Source: Xanthomonas sp. CFBP 8443
GTDB taxonomy: Bacteria > Pseudomonadota > Gammaproteobacteria > Xanthomonadales > Xanthomonadaceae
Direction: 5' to 3'
Length of the DNA: 64,000 nucleotides
Assembly (NCBI RefSeq): GCF_025666195.1
Contig: NZ_CP102592.1
Coordinates: forward strand, 2,232,001 to 2,296,000
A model generated the notes under the pieces. The model was not told the origin of the DNA and made no database searches. It saw only the letters and a list, made by a program, of their open reading frames with translations. The position numbers were made by a program, and so were the translations under genes. The number at the start of each line of letters is the position of its first letter. Position 1 is the stretch's first letter. Below are positions 46,996-59,087 of this stretch, in pieces.

Positions 46996-48339
46996 GTGCC
47001 GTTCACTCTGCAGCTGATCCCGCGCGATCAGCACAACGTCTCGCGCAAGGACATCAGTCCCAATGCGCTGCGCGTGCTGTACCGGCTGCGCGAAGCCGGC
47101 TTCGGCGCGTACCTGGTCGGCGGCGCGGTCCGCGATCTGCTGGTCGAGCTGCAGCCCAAGGACTTCGACGTCGCCACCGACGCCACCCCCGAACAGGTCA
47201 AGCAGCTGTTCCGCAACTGCCGCCTGATCGGCCGCCGCTTCCGCCTGGCGCACGTGGTCTACGGCCGCGAGATCATCGAGGTGGCCACGTTCCGCGCCAA
47301 CGTCGACGACGGCAGTGGCGACCGCGAGCTCGACAACGGCCGCCTGGTCCGCGACAACGTCTACGGCAGCATCGAGGACGACGCGGTGCGCCGCGACTTC
47401 ACCTGCAACGCGCTGTACTACGCGATCGAGGACTTCTCGGTGCGCGACTACACCGGCGGCTTCGCCGACGTGCAGGCGCGGCTGATGCGCATGATCGGCG
47501 ACCCCGAGCAGCGCTACCGCGAAGACCCGGTGCGCATGCTGCGCGCGGTGCGCCTGGCCGCCAAGCTGGATTTCGAGATCGAGCCGACCACCGCCGAACC
47601 GATCCCGCGCCTGGCCGGGCTGCTGGCCGAAGCGGCGCCGGCACGGCTGTTCGAGGAAGTGCTGAAGCTGTTCCTGTCCGGCGACGGCGTGGCCAGCTTC
47701 GAAGGCCTGGAGCGCTACGGCCTGCTCGCCGCGCTGTTCCCGGAGAGCGCGGCGGCGCTCGCCTCCAACCGCAGCGGCGCGCTGCGGCGGATGCTGATCG
47801 AAGGCCTGCGCAACACCGATGCGCGGGTGGCCAACGACGAGCCGGTGTCGCCGGCGTTCCTGTTCGCGCTGCTGCTCTGGCCGGCCTACTGCCGCGCGCT
47901 GATGGCGCTGCAGAAGCAGGGCATGCAGCTGGAGGAGGCGCAGCGCCGCGCCGCCGACCGGGTGACCCTGCACCAGCTGAGCACGGTCGCGCTGCCGCGG
48001 CGGTTCTCGCTGCCGATGCAGGAGATCTGGTTGCTGCAGTCGCGCTTCACCTCGCGCCAGCGCAAGCGGGTGGTGCGGACCTTGTCGCACCCGCGCTTCC
48101 GCGCCGCATTCGACTTCCTGATCCTGCGCCAGTCGGCCTCGGCCGAGCACGAGGCCGATATCGCCTACTGGCGCGAACTGCAGCAGCAGCCCGGCTACGC
48201 GCCGCCGCCGCGCGGCTTCGACCCGGAAATCGACTACGTCGGCGACGAGGTGGCGATGGCCCCGGCCGACAGCGAGGAAACCCCCAAGCGCCGCCGGCGC
48301 CGGCGCCGGCGTCCGGATGCCGCCGCCCCGGCCGAGTGA
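46996..48339 (+). CDS. pcnB: Poly(A) polymerase I
   Basis: 447 residues from a GTG at 46996; the true start could lie a few codons upstream. The nucleotidyltransferase signature AYLVGGAVRDLLVELQPKDFDVATDATPEQV carries the GG-motif and the catalytic Asp pair. FRLAHVVYGREIIEVATFR, RRDFTCNALYY and RYREDPVRMLRAVRLAAKLDFEIE are the class II tRNA-nucleotidyltransferase/PcnB blocks. The basic tail RRRRRRRRRPDA-like (KRRRRRRRRP) and the RDQHNVSRKDIS start favour poly(A) polymerase over CCA-adding enzyme. It adds 3' poly(A) to RNA and promotes decay. folK starts inside its stop codon (GTGA). Confidence 0.93.
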   Translation: MPFTLQLIPRDQHNVSRKDISPNALRVLYRLREAGFGAYLVGGAVRDLLVELQPKDFDVATDATPEQVKQLFRNCRLIGRRFRLAHVVYGREIIEVATFRANVDDGSGDRELDNGRLVRDNVYGSIEDDAVRRDFTCNALYYAIEDFSVRDYTGGFADVQARLMRMIGDPEQRYREDPVRMLRAVRLAAKLDFEIEPTTAEPIPRLAGLLAEAAPARLFEEVLKLFLSGDGVASFEGLERYGLLAALFPESAAALASNRSGALRRMLIEGLRNTDARVANDEPVSPAFLFALLLWPAYCRALMALQKQGMQLEEAQRRAADRVTLHQLSTVALPRRFSLPMQEIWLLQSRFTSRQRKRVVRTLSHPRFRAAFDFLILRQSASAEHEADIAYWRELQQQPGYAPPPRGFDPEIDYVGDEVAMAPADSEETPKRRRRRRRRPDAAAPAE

Positions 48340-48848
48340 GCGAGCCGCTTTCCGCCGCGCCGGTGCAGGCCTGCATCGGCCTGGGCGGCAACCTCGGCGA
48401 TGCCGCCGCGACCCTGCGCGCGGCCATCGCCGCGCTGGACACGCTGCCGCACACCCGCCTGCTGCGCGCCTCGCAGCTGTACCGCAGCCCGGCGTGGGGC
48501 AATGAAGCGCAGCCGGACTTCATCAATGCCGCCGCCGTGCTGAGCACCGCGCTGCCGGCGCCCGAGCTGCTGCAGGCGCTGCTGGCGCTGGAAGGCCGCC
48601 ACGGCCGCCAGCGCGCCCCCGGCGAGCGCTGGGGGCCGCGCACCCTGGACCTGGACCTGCTGCTGTACGCCGAGGCGGTGATCGACCTGCCCGGGTTGCA
48701 GGTGCCGCATCCCTACCTGCACCAGCGCGGTTTCGTGCTGCTGCCGCTGGCCGAGATCGCGGCCGACGCGACGGTCCCCGGCCATGGAACGGTGCGTGAC
48801 ATACGCGACCGCATCGAAACCGACGGGATCGTGCCAATCGGTAGATAA
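48336..48848 (+). CDS. folK: 2-amino-4-hydroxy-6-hydroxymethyldihydropteridine pyrophosphokinase
   Basis: 170 residues from the GTG at 48336 that overlaps the pcnB stop. [20 protein letters not shown] is the N-terminal motif, [19 protein letters not shown] binds pterin, and [13 protein letters not shown] holds the catalytic Asp pair (DLDLLLY), followed by [19 protein letters not shown]. It transfers pyrophosphate from ATP to hydroxymethyldihydropterin in folate synthesis. The order pcnB-folK-panB-panC is common in gammaproteobacteria. panB follows 31 bases downstream. Confidence 0.95.
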   Translation: MSEPLSAAPVQACIGLGGNLGDAAATLRAAIAALDTLPHTRLLRASQLYRSPAWGNEAQPDFINAAAVLSTALPAPELLQALLALEGRHGRQRAPGERWGPRTLDLDLLLYAEAVIDLPGLQVPHPYLHQRGFVLLPLAEIAADATVPGHGTVRDIRDRIETDGIVPIGR

Positions 48849-48879
48849 TGCCCGGCTTATCACCGCACCGCATGAGCTT

Positions 48880-49694
<815 letters not shown>

Positions 49695-49698
<4 letters not shown>

Positions 49699-50534
49699 TC
49701 GAGACCATCACCGACCTGGCCCGGCTGCGCGCCGTCGTTTCCGGCTGGAAGCGGCAGGGCCTGCGCGTGGCCTTCGTGCCGACCATGGGCAACCTGCATG
49801 CCGGGCATTTCTCGCTGGTGATGCTGGCCCGGCAATACGCCGACCGGGTGGTGTCCAGCGTGTTCGTCAACCCGACCCAGTTCGGCCCGAACGAGGACTT
49901 CACCCGCTATCCGCGCACGCCCGAAGCCGACACCAGCGGCCTGGAAGACGCCGGATGCGACGCGCTGTGGCTGCCGACGGTGGAGAGCATGTACCCGCTG
50001 GGCGTGGAGCTGGCGTTGCGCATGCACACGCCCGGGGTCAGCGAAGTGCTGGAGGGCGCCTGCCGGCCCGGCCATTTCGATGGCGTCTGCACCGTGGTCG
50101 CGCGCCTGTTCAACCAGGTGCAGCCGGACCTGGCCGCGTTCGGCAAGAAGGACTACCAGCAGTTGGCGGTGATCCGGCAGATGGTCGCCGACCTGGCGTT
50201 CCCGATCGAGATCCTGGGTGGCAGCATCGTGCGCGAGGCCGACGGCCTGGCGATGAGCTCGCGCAACCAGTACCTGTCGGCCGAGGAGCGGCCGCGCGCG
50301 GCGCAGATCCGCCAGACCCTGCTGGCGATGCGCGACGGCCACCTGGCCGGGAACCCGCGCGCCGAGATCGAGGCGGCGGCGACCAGGCAGTTGCAGGACG
50401 CCGGCTTCGACGTCGACTACACCGTGCTGCGGCTGCTCGACCTGAGCGAACCGCACGACCAGGAAGGCCCGCGCGTGGCCTTGATCGCCGCGCGCCTGGG
50501 GCGCACCCGGTTGATCGACAACTTGGAGTTCTGA
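49695..50534 (+). CDS. panC: Pantothenate synthetase
   Basis: 279 residues. [22 protein letters not shown] includes the HxGH-type nucleotide motif, then [59 protein letters not shown] and the KMSKS-equivalent [14 protein letters not shown]. It ligates pantoate and beta-alanine. Translationally coupled to panB. The next pathway gene, panD, is separated from it by a repeat array of about 320 bases, so panD may have its own promoter. Confidence 0.97.
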
Positions 50535-50607
50535 GCGCGACTGGTGCGGCGCATGCGTCGATAGGTGTCGGACGCATCGTTTGGAATGCGCAATGTCGGT
50601 TGGGGCT

Positions 50608-50925
50608 GCGCGTCGCGACTGAAGTCGCTCCCACAGGGGTTGCTGTGAGCCGGCTGGGTGCACTGTAGGAGGGGCTTCAGCCCCGACTGTGTCCGAAGCC
50701 GCCGAGCCTGCCGCTTCGTTCGTCGCGGCTGAAGCCGCTCCTACAGGGACTTGCGGAGAGCCGGCTGGGTGCACTGTAGGAGGGGCCTCAGTCCCGACTG
50801 TGTCCGAAGCCGTCGCGCCTGCCGTTTCGTTCGTCGCGGCTGAAGCCGCTCCTATAGAGACTTGCGGCGAGCCGGCTGGGTGCATTGTGGGAGGGGCTTC
50901 AGCCCCGACGCTTTCCGAAGCTGTC
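50608..50925. repeat. 111-bp tandem REP-type array between panC and panD
   Basis: Two full units of exactly 111 bases (50647-50757 and 50758-50868), each beginning GAGCCGGCTGGGTGCACTGT, plus a partial third unit (50869 to about 50925) and a partial leading half-unit (from about 50608). Each unit holds a palindromic pair, GGAGGGGCTTCAGCCCCGAC-type and GTCGCGGCTGAAGCCGCTCC-type, so every unit can fold as two hairpins. The rest of the gap to panD has no gene. Confidence 0.88.
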
Positions 50926-51157
50926 AGGCCACCGCTTGGCGATGCCATCCGCAATAGCAGGATCCGCCGCTCGGCCGGCCACGGCTGGCGTCGCTCGCAG
51001 TGCGCATTGCCGCATCCGGCAGCCAAATCATGTCCTGCGGCCGGCACGCCGGGACGCGCAGCGGACAACGCATACACCTGCCGCCAAGCCCTGCTGCCAC
51101 TGCCGCTTAACCCCCCGGCTGCTAAACTGCGCCTTTCCCCACCGCAGCACCGCAAGC

Positions 51158-51538
51158 ATGCAACTGAGCCTGTTGAAGACCAAGATCCACCGCGCCACCG
51201 TCACCCATTCGGAGCTCAACTACGAAGGGTCGATCGCCATCGACGGGCTGCTGCTGGACGCCACCGGCATCCGCGAGTTCGAGCAGGTGCACATCTGGGA
51301 CGTCACCAACGGCGCGCGCTTCAGCACCTACGCGATCCGCGCCGACGAAGGCAGTGGCATCGTCTCGCTCAACGGCGGCGCCGCGCGCCACGTGCAGGTC
51401 GGCGACCTGATCATCATCGCCGCCTTCGCCGGCATGAGCGAAGAGGAAGCCGCGCGCTTCCAGCCGACCCTGGTCTACGTGGACGGCGCCAACAAGATCA
51501 CCCACACCAACCACAGCATCCCGAAGCAGGCCGCATGA
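51158..51538 (+). CDS. panD: Aspartate 1-decarboxylase precursor
   Basis: 126 residues. [20 protein letters not shown] includes the self-cleavage site Gly24-Ser25 that yields the pyruvoyl cofactor. [13 protein letters not shown] text is present as [20 protein letters not shown], and [16 protein letters not shown] closes the barrel. It makes beta-alanine for PanC. Unlike panB-panC it lies beyond a repeat array and is coupled instead to pgi by an ATGA overlap, an unusual pairing with a glycolytic gene. Confidence 0.97.
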   Translation: MQLSLLKTKIHRATVTHSELNYEGSIAIDGLLLDATGIREFEQVHIWDVTNGARFSTYAIRADEGSGIVSLNGGAARHVQVGDLIIIAAFAGMSEEEAARFQPTLVYVDGANKITHTNHSIPKQAA

Positions 51539-53049
51539 CACAGTCCAACGGTTTCGACGCACTGCATTCCCACGCCCAGCGCCTGCGCGGGGCGCGCCTT
51601 CCCGAACTGCTGGCCGCCGAGCCGGGCCGGATCGACGACCTGGCGCTGCAGGTCGGGCCGTTGTACTTCAATTTCGCGCGGCAGAAATACGACCGCGCCG
51701 CGCTCGACGCGCTGCTCGCGCTGGCCGCCGAACACGACGTGGCCGGCGCGTTCCAGCGCCTGTTCCGCGGCGAGACGGTCAACGTCACCGAAGGCCGCGC
51801 CGCGCTGCATACGGCATTGCGCGGCGAGCTCAGCGGCGCACCGGTCGCGGCCGACGCCAACGCCAGCGCGCGCGAGGTGCAGCAACGCATGCGTGCGCTG
51901 ATCGACGCGCTGGCGCAGACCGAGGTCACCGACATCGTCAGCGTCGGCATCGGCGGTTCCGACCTGGGCCCGCGCCTGGTCGCCGACGCGCTGCGTCCGG
52001 TCGAAGGCGCGCGTTTCCGCGTGCACTTCGTGTCCAACGTCGACGGCGCGGCGATGCAGCGCACGCTGGCCACGCTGGATCCGGCGCGCACCGCCGGCGT
52101 GCTGATCTCCAAGACCTTCGGCACCCAGGAAACCCTGCTCAACGGCCAGATCCTGCGCGACTGGCTCGGCGGCAGCGAGCGCCTGTACGCGGTCAGCGCC
52201 AATCCCGAGCGCGCCGCCAAGGCCTTCGATATCGCCGCCAGCCGCGTGCTGCCGATGTGGGACTGGGTCGGCGGGCGCTATTCGCTGTGGTCGGCGGTGG
52301 GCTTCCCGATCGCGCTGGCGATCGGCGCCGACGGCTTCGAGCAATTGCTGGCCGGCGCGGCGCAGTTCGACCAACACGCGCTGACCGCGCCGCTGCAGCG
52401 CAACGTGGCGGTGCTGCACGCACTGACCACGCTGTGGAACCGCAACGTGCTCGGCTATGCCACGCAGGCGGTGATGACCTACGACCAGCGCCTGGCGCTG
52501 CTGCCGGCGTACCTGCAACAGCTGGTGATGGAGAGCCTGGGCAAGCGCGTGCAGCTGGACGGCACGCCGGTGCAGGCCGATACCGTGCCGGTGTGGTGGG
52601 GCGGCGCCGGCACCGACGTGCAGCACAGCTTCTTCCAGGCGCTGCACCAGGGCACCAGCATCGTGCCGGCCGATTTCATCGGCTGCATCCGCAACGACGA
52701 CCCGTACACCGTCAACCACCAGGCGCTGCTGGCCAACCTGCTGGCGCAGACCGAGGCGCTGGCGAACGGGCAGGGCAGCGACGACCCGCACCGCGACTAT
52801 CCGGGCGGCCGCCCGAGCACGCTGATCCTGCTCGACGCGCTGACCCCGCAGGCGTTGGGCGCGCTGATCGCGATGTACGAGCACAGCGTCTACGTGCAGT
52901 CGGTGATCTGGGGCATCAATGCCTTCGACCAGTTCGGCGTGGAACTGGGCAAGCAGCTGGCCAGCCAGCTGCTGCCGGCGCTGCAAGGCGAGGGCACCGA
53001 GGTCGCCGACCCGGTGACGCGCGCGGTGCTGGCGCGGTTGCGCGGCTGA
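51535..53049 (+). CDS. pgi: Glucose-6-phosphate isomerase
   Basis: 504 residues, shorter than the E. coli enzyme (549) but normal for this lineage. [18 protein letters not shown] binds the phosphate of the sugar, [33 protein letters not shown] (PGI signature 1), [22 protein letters not shown] and [16 protein letters not shown] (signature 2) all appear. It interconverts glucose-6-P and fructose-6-P. It shares a four-base overlap with panD. A moderate hairpin after the stop (53093) probably ends transcription. Confidence 0.97.
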   Translation: MTQSNGFDALHSHAQRLRGARLPELLAAEPGRIDDLALQVGPLYFNFARQKYDRAALDALLALAAEHDVAGAFQRLFRGETVNVTEGRAALHTALRGELSGAPVAADANASAREVQQRMRALIDALAQTEVTDIVSVGIGGSDLGPRLVADALRPVEGARFRVHFVSNVDGAAMQRTLATLDPARTAGVLISKTFGTQETLLNGQILRDWLGGSERLYAVSANPERAAKAFDIAASRVLPMWDWVGGRYSLWSAVGFPIALAIGADGFEQLLAGAAQFDQHALTAPLQRNVAVLHALTTLWNRNVLGYATQAVMTYDQRLALLPAYLQQLVMESLGKRVQLDGTPVQADTVPVWWGGAGTDVQHSFFQALHQGTSIVPADFIGCIRNDDPYTVNHQALLANLLAQTEALANGQGSDDPHRDYPGGRPSTLILLDALTPQALGALIAMYEHSVYVQSVIWGINAFDQFGVELGKQLASQLLPALQGEGTEVADPVTRAVLARLRG

Positions 53050-53092
53050 GGCGTACCGAGTTGCAGCATGATGAGCGGCATGCTGCTCATAG

Positions 53093-53129
53093 AGGCGGCG
53101 CAAGCAAGATCGCCGCCTTTATCGTTTTT
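53093..53129 (+). terminator. Probable terminator after pgi
   Basis: AGGCGGCG (53093-53100), 10-base loop, CGCCGCCT (53111-53118), then TTATCGTTTTT. Eight perfect stem pairs with an interrupted T tract, 43 bases after the pgi stop. Confidence 0.65.
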
Positions 53130-53509
53130 CTGATCAAGGAACGCGGCATCGGTACAGAAAGCGGCAATCTCGTTTTGCTGCGAGTCCGCGGTGCCGACAA
53201 CGAGCGAATGTAAGCGTAAGCCGCACGGCCATCGGCTCAGATCGTGCCATTGAACAACGCTGTACTGGCGCCATCCAGGCATCATCGGATTTTCCCTCAT
53301 TGGGCGCGCGTCCAGCCGATGGCGACACTGCGGCGAATGCTATGCATGATGCTATGGCCAACGGATGACACTGCTTTGCTTGGCATGAAAAACGGCATGC
53401 CTGCTGGCCGGCCCGGCATGCTTTCGAAAGCCGCAAACTCTGCCAGCAGCACAGCCACGCACGTATACTCAGCCGTCTCTTTCCCTGCCGCTGCATGGAT
53501 GCCTGCCGT

Positions 53510-54247
53510 ATGCGTTTCTCTGTGCTGGTCGGTTCGCTTGCCGTATTGCTGTCCGCTCTTTCTTGCACGCCCGTGTTGGCGGCGGAACCCGACATATTCG
53601 GCATCACATTGGGAGCGCCGCTGGCGCTTCCCGTTTGCCAGATTTCCTTGCCATCCGCGCCTGCTCGCCCTCGCAACACAGGCTTGGGTGCTAGGGCGTT
53701 CAACAAGCTGACGGCGCCGCCACCGGAGCCAGCAAAGGCCGTTCTGCCCGCAACGGGTCTGTGCGTAGCGCCTGGCACGACGAACATGGCAGTGGGCAAC
53801 ACCGAGTTCGGGCCAGGCGAATACGGTTACCTTGTCTTCGCCCAGGCTGAGTTCCCGGCGTGGATTGCGCCCATCGGCCTGTCGATAGGCGCGGGAGCAG
53901 GTGACGCCTTTTCGTTGGAAGGTGCGGGCGGCCTGGTGTTGTTGCGCAATGGGCGCGTGATCGCGTTGCGCTTCAATACGACCGGATTTGAGGCGCAGCA
54001 ACGCGTGATGGAACTGCTCAAGGGCAAATTCGGTTCGCCGAATTCGCAAAAGGCCGTTGCTTGGAACAACGACCTGGGCGGCAGCCGCGAATCGATTTCC
54101 GCGCAATGGCGCAAACCCGATTTTTTTGCGGAGTATTCTTCTGTCGTGCAGGCACAAGGGCTGTCTGGGGGCACGGGGTTTCTCAGCATCGGTAACGACT
54201 TGGGTTGGCAAACGTTGAAGCCAACGCGCAAGGAAGCGGAGTTCTAG
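53510..54247 (+). CDS. Secreted protein of unknown function
   Basis: From the ATG at 53510 the protein is 245 residues with a clear Sec signal peptide (MRFSVLVGSLAVLLSALSC, cleavage near VLAAEP). The mature part starts DIFGITLGAPLALPVCQISL and later has GSPNSQKAVAWNN and YSSVVQAQGLSGGTGFLSIG, a beta-rich pattern that may be two related repeats. There is no recognised domain. The leader motif FGITLGAPLALPVC resembles short hydrophobic motifs in other hypothetical Xanthomonas exported proteins, but I cannot name a family. Composition is lower in GC than flanking housekeeping genes. No operon partner; the next gene starts 443 bases on. Confidence 0.65.
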   Translation: MRFSVLVGSLAVLLSALSCTPVLAAEPDIFGITLGAPLALPVCQISLPSAPARPRNTGLGARAFNKLTAPPPEPAKAVLPATGLCVAPGTTNMAVGNTEFGPGEYGYLVFAQAEFPAWIAPIGLSIGAGAGDAFSLEGAGGLVLLRNGRVIALRFNTTGFEAQQRVMELLKGKFGSPNSQKAVAWNNDLGGSRESISAQWRKPDFFAEYSSVVQAQGLSGGTGFLSIGNDLGWQTLKPTRKEAEF

Positions 54248-54690
54248 TCTGCTGAGGCGGGTGATCGTCTGGGGCGGGTGCCGCGATAGGCCTTGGAACC
54301 TGTTCGCTCTATCGGGCGGCAACGTGGTGAATGCCGGACAGCCCCCTGGCCGGCGGTGTCTGTGTTCTTTGCGCTCTGCATGTCCGCCGCGCCGCAGTCC
54401 GAGCGCGGCGTGCATTCGCGCCAGCCCGCGCGTGCAAGGCCCGATTCGTCATCGCCATTGGCGCAGTGCGCGGGCTCGGCAGCCCAGCCCCAGCGGCATC
54501 GCCGCGCTCTTGCCTGGGCGTCTCGTGCACATGCGCCACACCATACGCTGCCGTCCGTCGCTGCTCGCCAAGAACGCCTCACGTCCGTGCATCGGCGCTG
54601 TGAACGCACCTGCACGTCATGCACACAGAAAGCTTACGGCGCTTGGCGGTAACATGAACGCACATATAACACTTCAGCTTTGGACCGACG
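54248..54690. other. About 440 bases with no supportable gene
   Basis: Several frames are open across this stretch but none shows a domain, a signal peptide or a good ribosome site, and they overlap one another on both strands. It presumably contains the promoter of the CheB/CheR-kinase gene. I see no terminator or repeat. Confidence 0.4.
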
Positions 54691-57600
54691 ATGCCCCACA
54701 ACGTAGAGGAAACCGAGGAAGGCCCGATCCAGATCAGTCATCTGGACTTCCCGGTGGTGGGCATCGGCGCGTCGGCCGGGGGCCTGGCCGCGGTCTCGGC
54801 GCTGCTGACGAACCTGCCGGCGGACAACGGCATGGCGTTCGTGGTCATCCTGCATCTGTCGCCCAAGCACGAGAGCAGTGCGGACCGGTTCCTGCAGCGC
54901 TCCACGCGCATGCCGGTCATTCAGGTCACCCAGCCGCAACGGATCGAACGCAACCACATCTACGTGATCTCGCCGTCGGTGGACCTGGTGATGAACGACG
55001 GCAGCCTGATCGTGCAGGACGCCACCCGCCCGCGGGGGCGCCACACCGCCATCGATACGTTCTTCCGCACCCTGGCGCTGGCGCACCGTGATCGCGCGGT
55101 CGGCGTGGTGCTGTCCGGCACCGGCGCGGACGGCTCGGTCGGCATCGCCGCGCTGAAGGAACACGGGGGCGTGACCCTGGCGCAGGCGCCGGACGACAGC
55201 GAATACGACGACATGCCGCGCAACGCCATCGCCAGCGGCTTCGTCGACTTCGTGCTGCCGGCGGTGGAAATGCCGCCGAAGCTGCTGCAGCTCTGGCACA
55301 ACGCGCGCGAGATCGTGCTGCCGGTGAAGGGCGAGATCGACGAGCCGATGATGGCCAAGAAGGTACGCGCCAGCCGCGGCGACGAGGAAGCGCTGCGCGA
55401 CATCCTGAGCATGCTCAGCTCGCGCACCGGGCACGACTTCCACCACTACAAGCGCGCCACCGTGTTGCGCCGGATCGAGCGGCGCTTGCAGGTCAACCTG
55501 CTCAAGGACATCGGCAGCTACCGCGACTTCCTGGCGGACAACGAGGCCGAAACCGCCGCGCTGCTGAGCGACATGCTGATCAGCGTGACCAATTTCTTCC
55601 GCGACCGCGAGGCGTTCGAGGCGCTGGAACGCGACATCGTGCCCGGCCTGCTGGAGCGCGGCCGCGACAGCGGTTCGGTGCGGGTGTGGACCCCGGGGTG
55701 CGCGACCGGCGAGGAACCGTACTCGGTGGCGATGTTGCTGTCCGACGAGGCCGCGCGCAGCGACTCGCCGCCGGCGATCCAGGTGTTCGCCACCGATATC
55801 GACGAGCGCGCGCTGGCCCGCGTACGCGCCGGCCTGTACCCCGATTCCATCGTGACCGACGTGCCGCCGACGCGGCTGCGCGAATATTTCAGCCGCGAGC
55901 ACCACCAGTACCGGGTCAAGAAGCATGTGCGCGACCGGGTGCTGTTCGCGCTGCACAACGTGCTGCGCGACCCGCCGTTCTCGCGGGTGGACCTGATCTG
56001 CTGCGCAACCTGCTGATCTACCTGGATCGCGACATCCAGGCGCGGCTGCTGCACATGTTCCACTTCGCGCTGACGCCGGGCGGCTACCTGTTCCTCGGCA
56101 ACTCCGAATCGGCCGATGCGGCGGCGGCGCTGTTCGAGCCGGTGGACAAGAAGAACCGGATCTACCGCGCCCGCGCGCAGTCGCGCAATCTGCAGACGCC
56201 GAGCCTGCCGCTGCGCACCGGGGTGCGCGGCGGCAATGCGCTGCTGCCGTCGGCCACCCGCGCGCGCGGGTTTTCCTTCGCCGACGTGCATCAGCGCGTG
56301 CTGGAACACTACGCGCCGCCCAGCGTCGTGGTCGACCCGGACTACAACATCGTGCACATGTCGCGCGAGGTCGGCCGGTTCATGAAGTTCGGCGGCGGCG
56401 AGCCCAGCTACAACCTGCTGGCGGTGGTCGATCCGGACCTGCGGCTGGAACTGCGCAGCGCGCTGTTCCAGGCCGTGCATACCAAGCGCAGCGTGGAGGC
56501 GCGCCAGGTGTGCCTGGAGCGCAACGGCGCGCGCAGCTATCTCAACATGGTGGTGCGGCCGTTCCGCGACCCCGATGCCGACGCCAATTTCATGCTGGTG
56601 TTCTTCGACGAGGTCGACGACACGCTGAGTCCGAAGCAGGCCGGCGAAACCCCGCCGGCGAAGGACGCGATCGTGCTGCGCCTGGAGGACGAACTGCAGG
56701 CCACGCGCGACCGGCTGCAGACCACGATCGAGCAGGCCGAGACCTCGACCGAGGAGCTGAAGGCCTCCAACGAGGAGCTGCAGGCGATCAACGAGGAACT
56801 GCGCTCGGCCACCGAGGAGCTGGAGACCAGCAAGGAAGAGCTGCAGTCGCTCAACGAGGAGTTGACCACGGTCAACTACGAGCTCAAGAGCAAGGTGGAC
56901 GAAGCGGCGGAGATCAACGACGACCTGCGCAACTTCATCGCCTCCACCGAGATCGCCACGATCTTCGTCGACGCGGACTTGCGCATCAAGCGCTACACGC
57001 CGCATGCGGAGGCGATCTTCAGCATCATTCCCGCCGACATCGGCCGGCGCCTGCTGGACATCACCCATCGCCTGGATTACCAGGAGCTGGCGGCCGACGT
57101 GCAGGCCGCATTCGCGTCGCTGCAGGTGCGCGAGCGCGAGGTGCGGGCGATCGACGGGCGCACCTACATGGCGCGCGTGCTGCCGTACCGCACCCAGGAG
57201 AACCGCATCGATGGCGCGGTGCTGACCTTCGTCGACCTGACCCGGCTGCGCCTGGCCGAACAGCAGGCGCGGCCGCCGGGCATTCCGGCGCGCGCGTTGC
57301 TCGGCGGTGGCGGCGAGCTCGGTCTGGTGGTGGTGGACGCGGACGGCGCGGTCGTGCGTTGGAGCGCCGGCGCCACCCAACTGCTGGGCTATGCGGCCGA
57401 CGACATGCTGGGCCAGCCGTCCGCGCAACTGTACGTCGCCGCCCAGCAGGCCACCGGCGCTGCGCCCGCCAACGCCGCGCAGGACGGCGAACCGCGGACC
57501 GAGCGCCGCGCCTTGCGCTGCCGCAACGGCCAGACCTGCGAGCTGTTCGAGACCAGCATTCCGACCGGCGCCGCAGCCGAGGGGGCGCTGAAGCTGCTCT

Positions 57601-58793
57601 GGCGCGCGCAGGAAACGGCGGCCGACGCCGCGAATGCGATGGTGGTGGCAGGCGGCGATGCGGACCAGGATCTGAAGGGCGATTTCCTGGCAGTGATGTC
57701 GCACGAGCTCAAGCATCCGCTGAACCTGATCAGCGTCAACGTCGAGCTGATGTCACGCATGTCCGAAGTGCGCGCGTCCAAAAAGGGCATGGCGATCGTG
57801 GATGTGGTCAGGCGCGCGATTCACAGCCAGGCCAAGATCATCGACGATCTGCTGGACCTGTCGCGCATCCGCACGGGCAAGTTGCATCTGAACATCGGCG
57901 ACCTGCCGTTGCTGCCGCTGACGCGCAACATCGTGGAGGTGGCGTCGGCCGACGCGGCGGCCTCGGACCTGCAGGTGAACCTGGTCTGCGAAGACGAGGA
58001 CCTGCTGGTGCGCGGCGATCCGCAGCGGGTGGAGCAGATCGTCTGGAACCTGGTGTCCAACGCGATCAAGTTCACTCCGGCCGGCGGCCGCGTCACCGTG
58101 CTCATCTCCAGCGTCGGCGGCTATGGCCGCCTGGCGGTGGAAGACACCGGCCAGGGCATCAGCCCGGATTTCCTGCCGCGCGTGTTCGACATGTTCGGCC
58201 AGGCGGCGGCGCGGGCGGCGAGCAAGCAGATCGGCCTGGGCATCGGCCTGGCGCTGGTGCGGCAGCTGGTGGACCAGCAGGGTGGCCGGGTCGAGGCATT
58301 GTCGAAAGGCCTCGGCCACGGCAGTACCTTCGTGGTGTGGTTGCCGCTGGCCAAACCGGTCGCCGTGCCGGCCTTGCCCGACAGCGATCTCGGTGCCGAA
58401 TCCTGCGCCGGCCTGCAGGTGCTGGTGGTCGACGACAGTCGCGACACCGTCGAATCGCTGGCGGCGCTGCTGGAACTGGAGGGCGCGGAGGTCAGCGTGG
58501 CCACCACCGGCGCGGCCGCGCTGGAGATCGCCGCCGCGTCGCGCTTCGATATCGTGCTGTCGGACATCGGCATGCCCGACATGAACGGCCTGTCGCTGAT
58601 CGCCCGCTTGCGCCAGTTGCCGAACTACGGCGACGTGCCGGCGCTGGCGCTGTCCGGTTTCGGCGCGCAGGCGGACGTGGCGCGCGCGCTGGCGGCGGGG
58701 TTCACCTCGCACGTCAACAAACCGGTGGCGATTGACATGCTGCTGGCGGAGATCAGGCGCCACACGCGTTCGCGTCGTCGCAAGCAGCACTAG
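54691..58793 (+). pseudogene. CheB-CheR-PAS-histidine kinase-receiver protein, frameshifted
   Basis: Two open frames make one protein of about 1366 residues. Frame 1 (54691-56016) has a CheB methylesterase domain (GIGASAGGLAAVSALLTNLP with the Ser, HLSPKHES with the His, GTGADGSVGIAAL with the Asp) and most of CheR (RIERRLQVNLL, VWTPGCATGEEPYSVAMLL), then stops after FSRVDLICCATC. Frame 2 resumes at 56004 with RNLLIYLDRDIQARLLHMFH, finishing CheR, then a Glu/Ser-rich coiled coil (EELKASNEELQAINEEL), two PAS-like regions, HisKA (SHELKHPLNLI), HATPase (NLVSNAIKFTPAGG, GIGLGIGLALV) and a receiver (DIVLSDIGMPDMNG). One missing C near 56004 restores ICCRNLLIYLD. Either a real inactivating mutation or a sequencing error. 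Confidence 0.85.
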
Positions 58794-59087
58794 GCATGGC
58801 GGCATAGCGGCGTCGCACGTTCGCAGGCATGTTCGCGCGCCGCCCGCAGGGTGGCGCGCGCGGCGCCTTGCGAGGCTTTGCGCGCGCCGATCGGCGTCGG
58901 CGCGATGCGTGCCGGCGGCCATGCGCTCGGCGTGCCGCAGATCCACGCGAGAGCACGCGGTCGCCGGCGCATGCGCAGACGATCGCGACCTGCGCATGAG
59001 GTGAAGAAAACGCCCGTGTATTTGCGCACCATGTTCACGCCATCCGGCTATGCTCGGTGGTGGGGGATGCGCCAGCGAGGGACGACG

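Noticed and set aside
50608..50925. Possible CRISPR array
   Set aside because: Units are 111 bases with no alternation of short repeat and unique spacer, and no cas genes are near; the hairpin arms identify it as a REP-type array.
53297..54415. 372-codon minus-strand frame opposite the secreted protein gene
   Set aside because: No start signal or domain, while the plus strand has a clear signal peptide and normal stop.
55990..56020. Programmed ribosomal frameshift in the CheB/CheR kinase gene
   Set aside because: The site has no slippery heptamer, and adding one C restores a conserved family motif exactly, so a simple deletion or sequencing error is more likely.
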